Below are positions 39,465-39,537 of a stretch of DNA of 39,537 nt, piece by piece. The stretch spans positions 1 to 39,537 of the forward strand of contig JBBIJR010000029.1 in the NCBI GenBank assembly GCA_037445875.1, in the 5' to 3' direction. Positions within the stretch are counted from its first letter, which is position 1. Every line of letters begins with the position of its first letter. The position numbers and the translations under genes were made by a program. Source of the DNA: JBBIJR01 sp037445875. Lineage in GTDB: Bacteria > CLD3 > SB21. The notes below the pieces were generated by a model, which was not told the DNA's origin, ran no database searches, and worked only from the letters and a program-made list of their open reading frames with translations.

Positions 39465-39537
39465 AACCACCCCCGTTCCCCCTCCTTACGCCATGCCAAG
39501 TGTACCGGAATGACAGCTCCTCTGGCGTAAGGAGGGG
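39465..39537 (+). repeat. 73-bp flanking direct repeat, right copy
   Basis: It matches 34462-34534 at 71 of 73 positions in the same orientation and contains the TCCTTACGCC / GGCGTAAGGA inverted pair. It reaches the window edge, so further units may follow. With the left copy it brackets the DGR, avd, target and nuclease genes. Confidence 0.9.

Overview
The window looks like chromosomal DNA from a Gram-negative bacterium of the FCB superphylum or a nearby candidate phylum (Ignavibacteria/Calditrichota/KSB1-like). The evidence is a secreted protein ending in a 'YPNPFNPST' type tail and a type IX secretion-style sorting domain, many lipoproteins and outer-membrane-type proteins, and an ATP synthase operon preceded by bactofilin, M23 peptidase, AtpZ and AtpI genes. 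Three strong promoters are sigma-70-like (TTGACA, 17 bp, TATATT or TATACT) rather than Bacteroidetes-like. The species cannot be named from the sequence.

Layout. 1-3214 (+): the end of an outer-membrane-type gene and a complete Zn/Mn-type ABC importer (binding protein, ATPase, permease). 3213-13139 (-): one long operon read from a strong promoter at 13111-13139 to a hairpin terminator at 3213-3245. Its order is M23 peptidase, bactofilin, atpZ, atpI, atpB, atpE, atpF, atpH, atpA, two paralogous small lipoproteins, atpG, atpD, atpC. 13244-22139: a sirtuin, a response regulator with a DUF4388-like output domain, an rlmN-DUF5678-dsbD-tlpA operon, an asparagine-synthase-like protein without the glutaminase cysteine, a lipoprotein and a methyltransferase. 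22111-26129: a MltD-like lytic transglycosylase with an unusual leader, and a sorting-tail secreted protein. 26175-32978 (-): a tight recA-ssb-OMP-M1 peptidase-membrane protein-tmk-DUF445 cluster. 33222-34343 (-): phosphofructokinase.

The most interesting part is 34462-39537, a complete diversity-generating retroelement (DGR) on the minus strand. A secreted protein with a caspase-like domain, a coiled coil and an FGE-sulfatase/C-type-lectin domain (36859-39300) carries a variable repeat (VR, 36861-36978) at its 3' end. It is followed by a hairpin (36801-36817), an Avd-type accessory gene (36440-36781), a DGR-type reverse transcriptase (35352-36431) and, one base after the RT stop codon, the template repeat (TR, 35233-35350). 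By direct alignment TR and VR are 118 bp without gaps and differ at 23 positions. Eighteen of these are adenines in the coding-strand TR, which is the hallmark of adenine-specific mutagenic retrohoming.

A DUF559-type nuclease gene lies next to the TR. A tandem array of palindromic repeats with an exact 71-bp period lies beyond it. A 73-bp copy of that repeat recurs in direct orientation, with only two mismatches, at the far right end, so the whole DGR plus nuclease segment is bracketed by repeats about 5 kb apart. The segment is visibly richer in A/T than its surroundings, suggesting acquisition as a block. The inferred function is rapid diversification of the ligand-binding face of an exported caspase-like protein.
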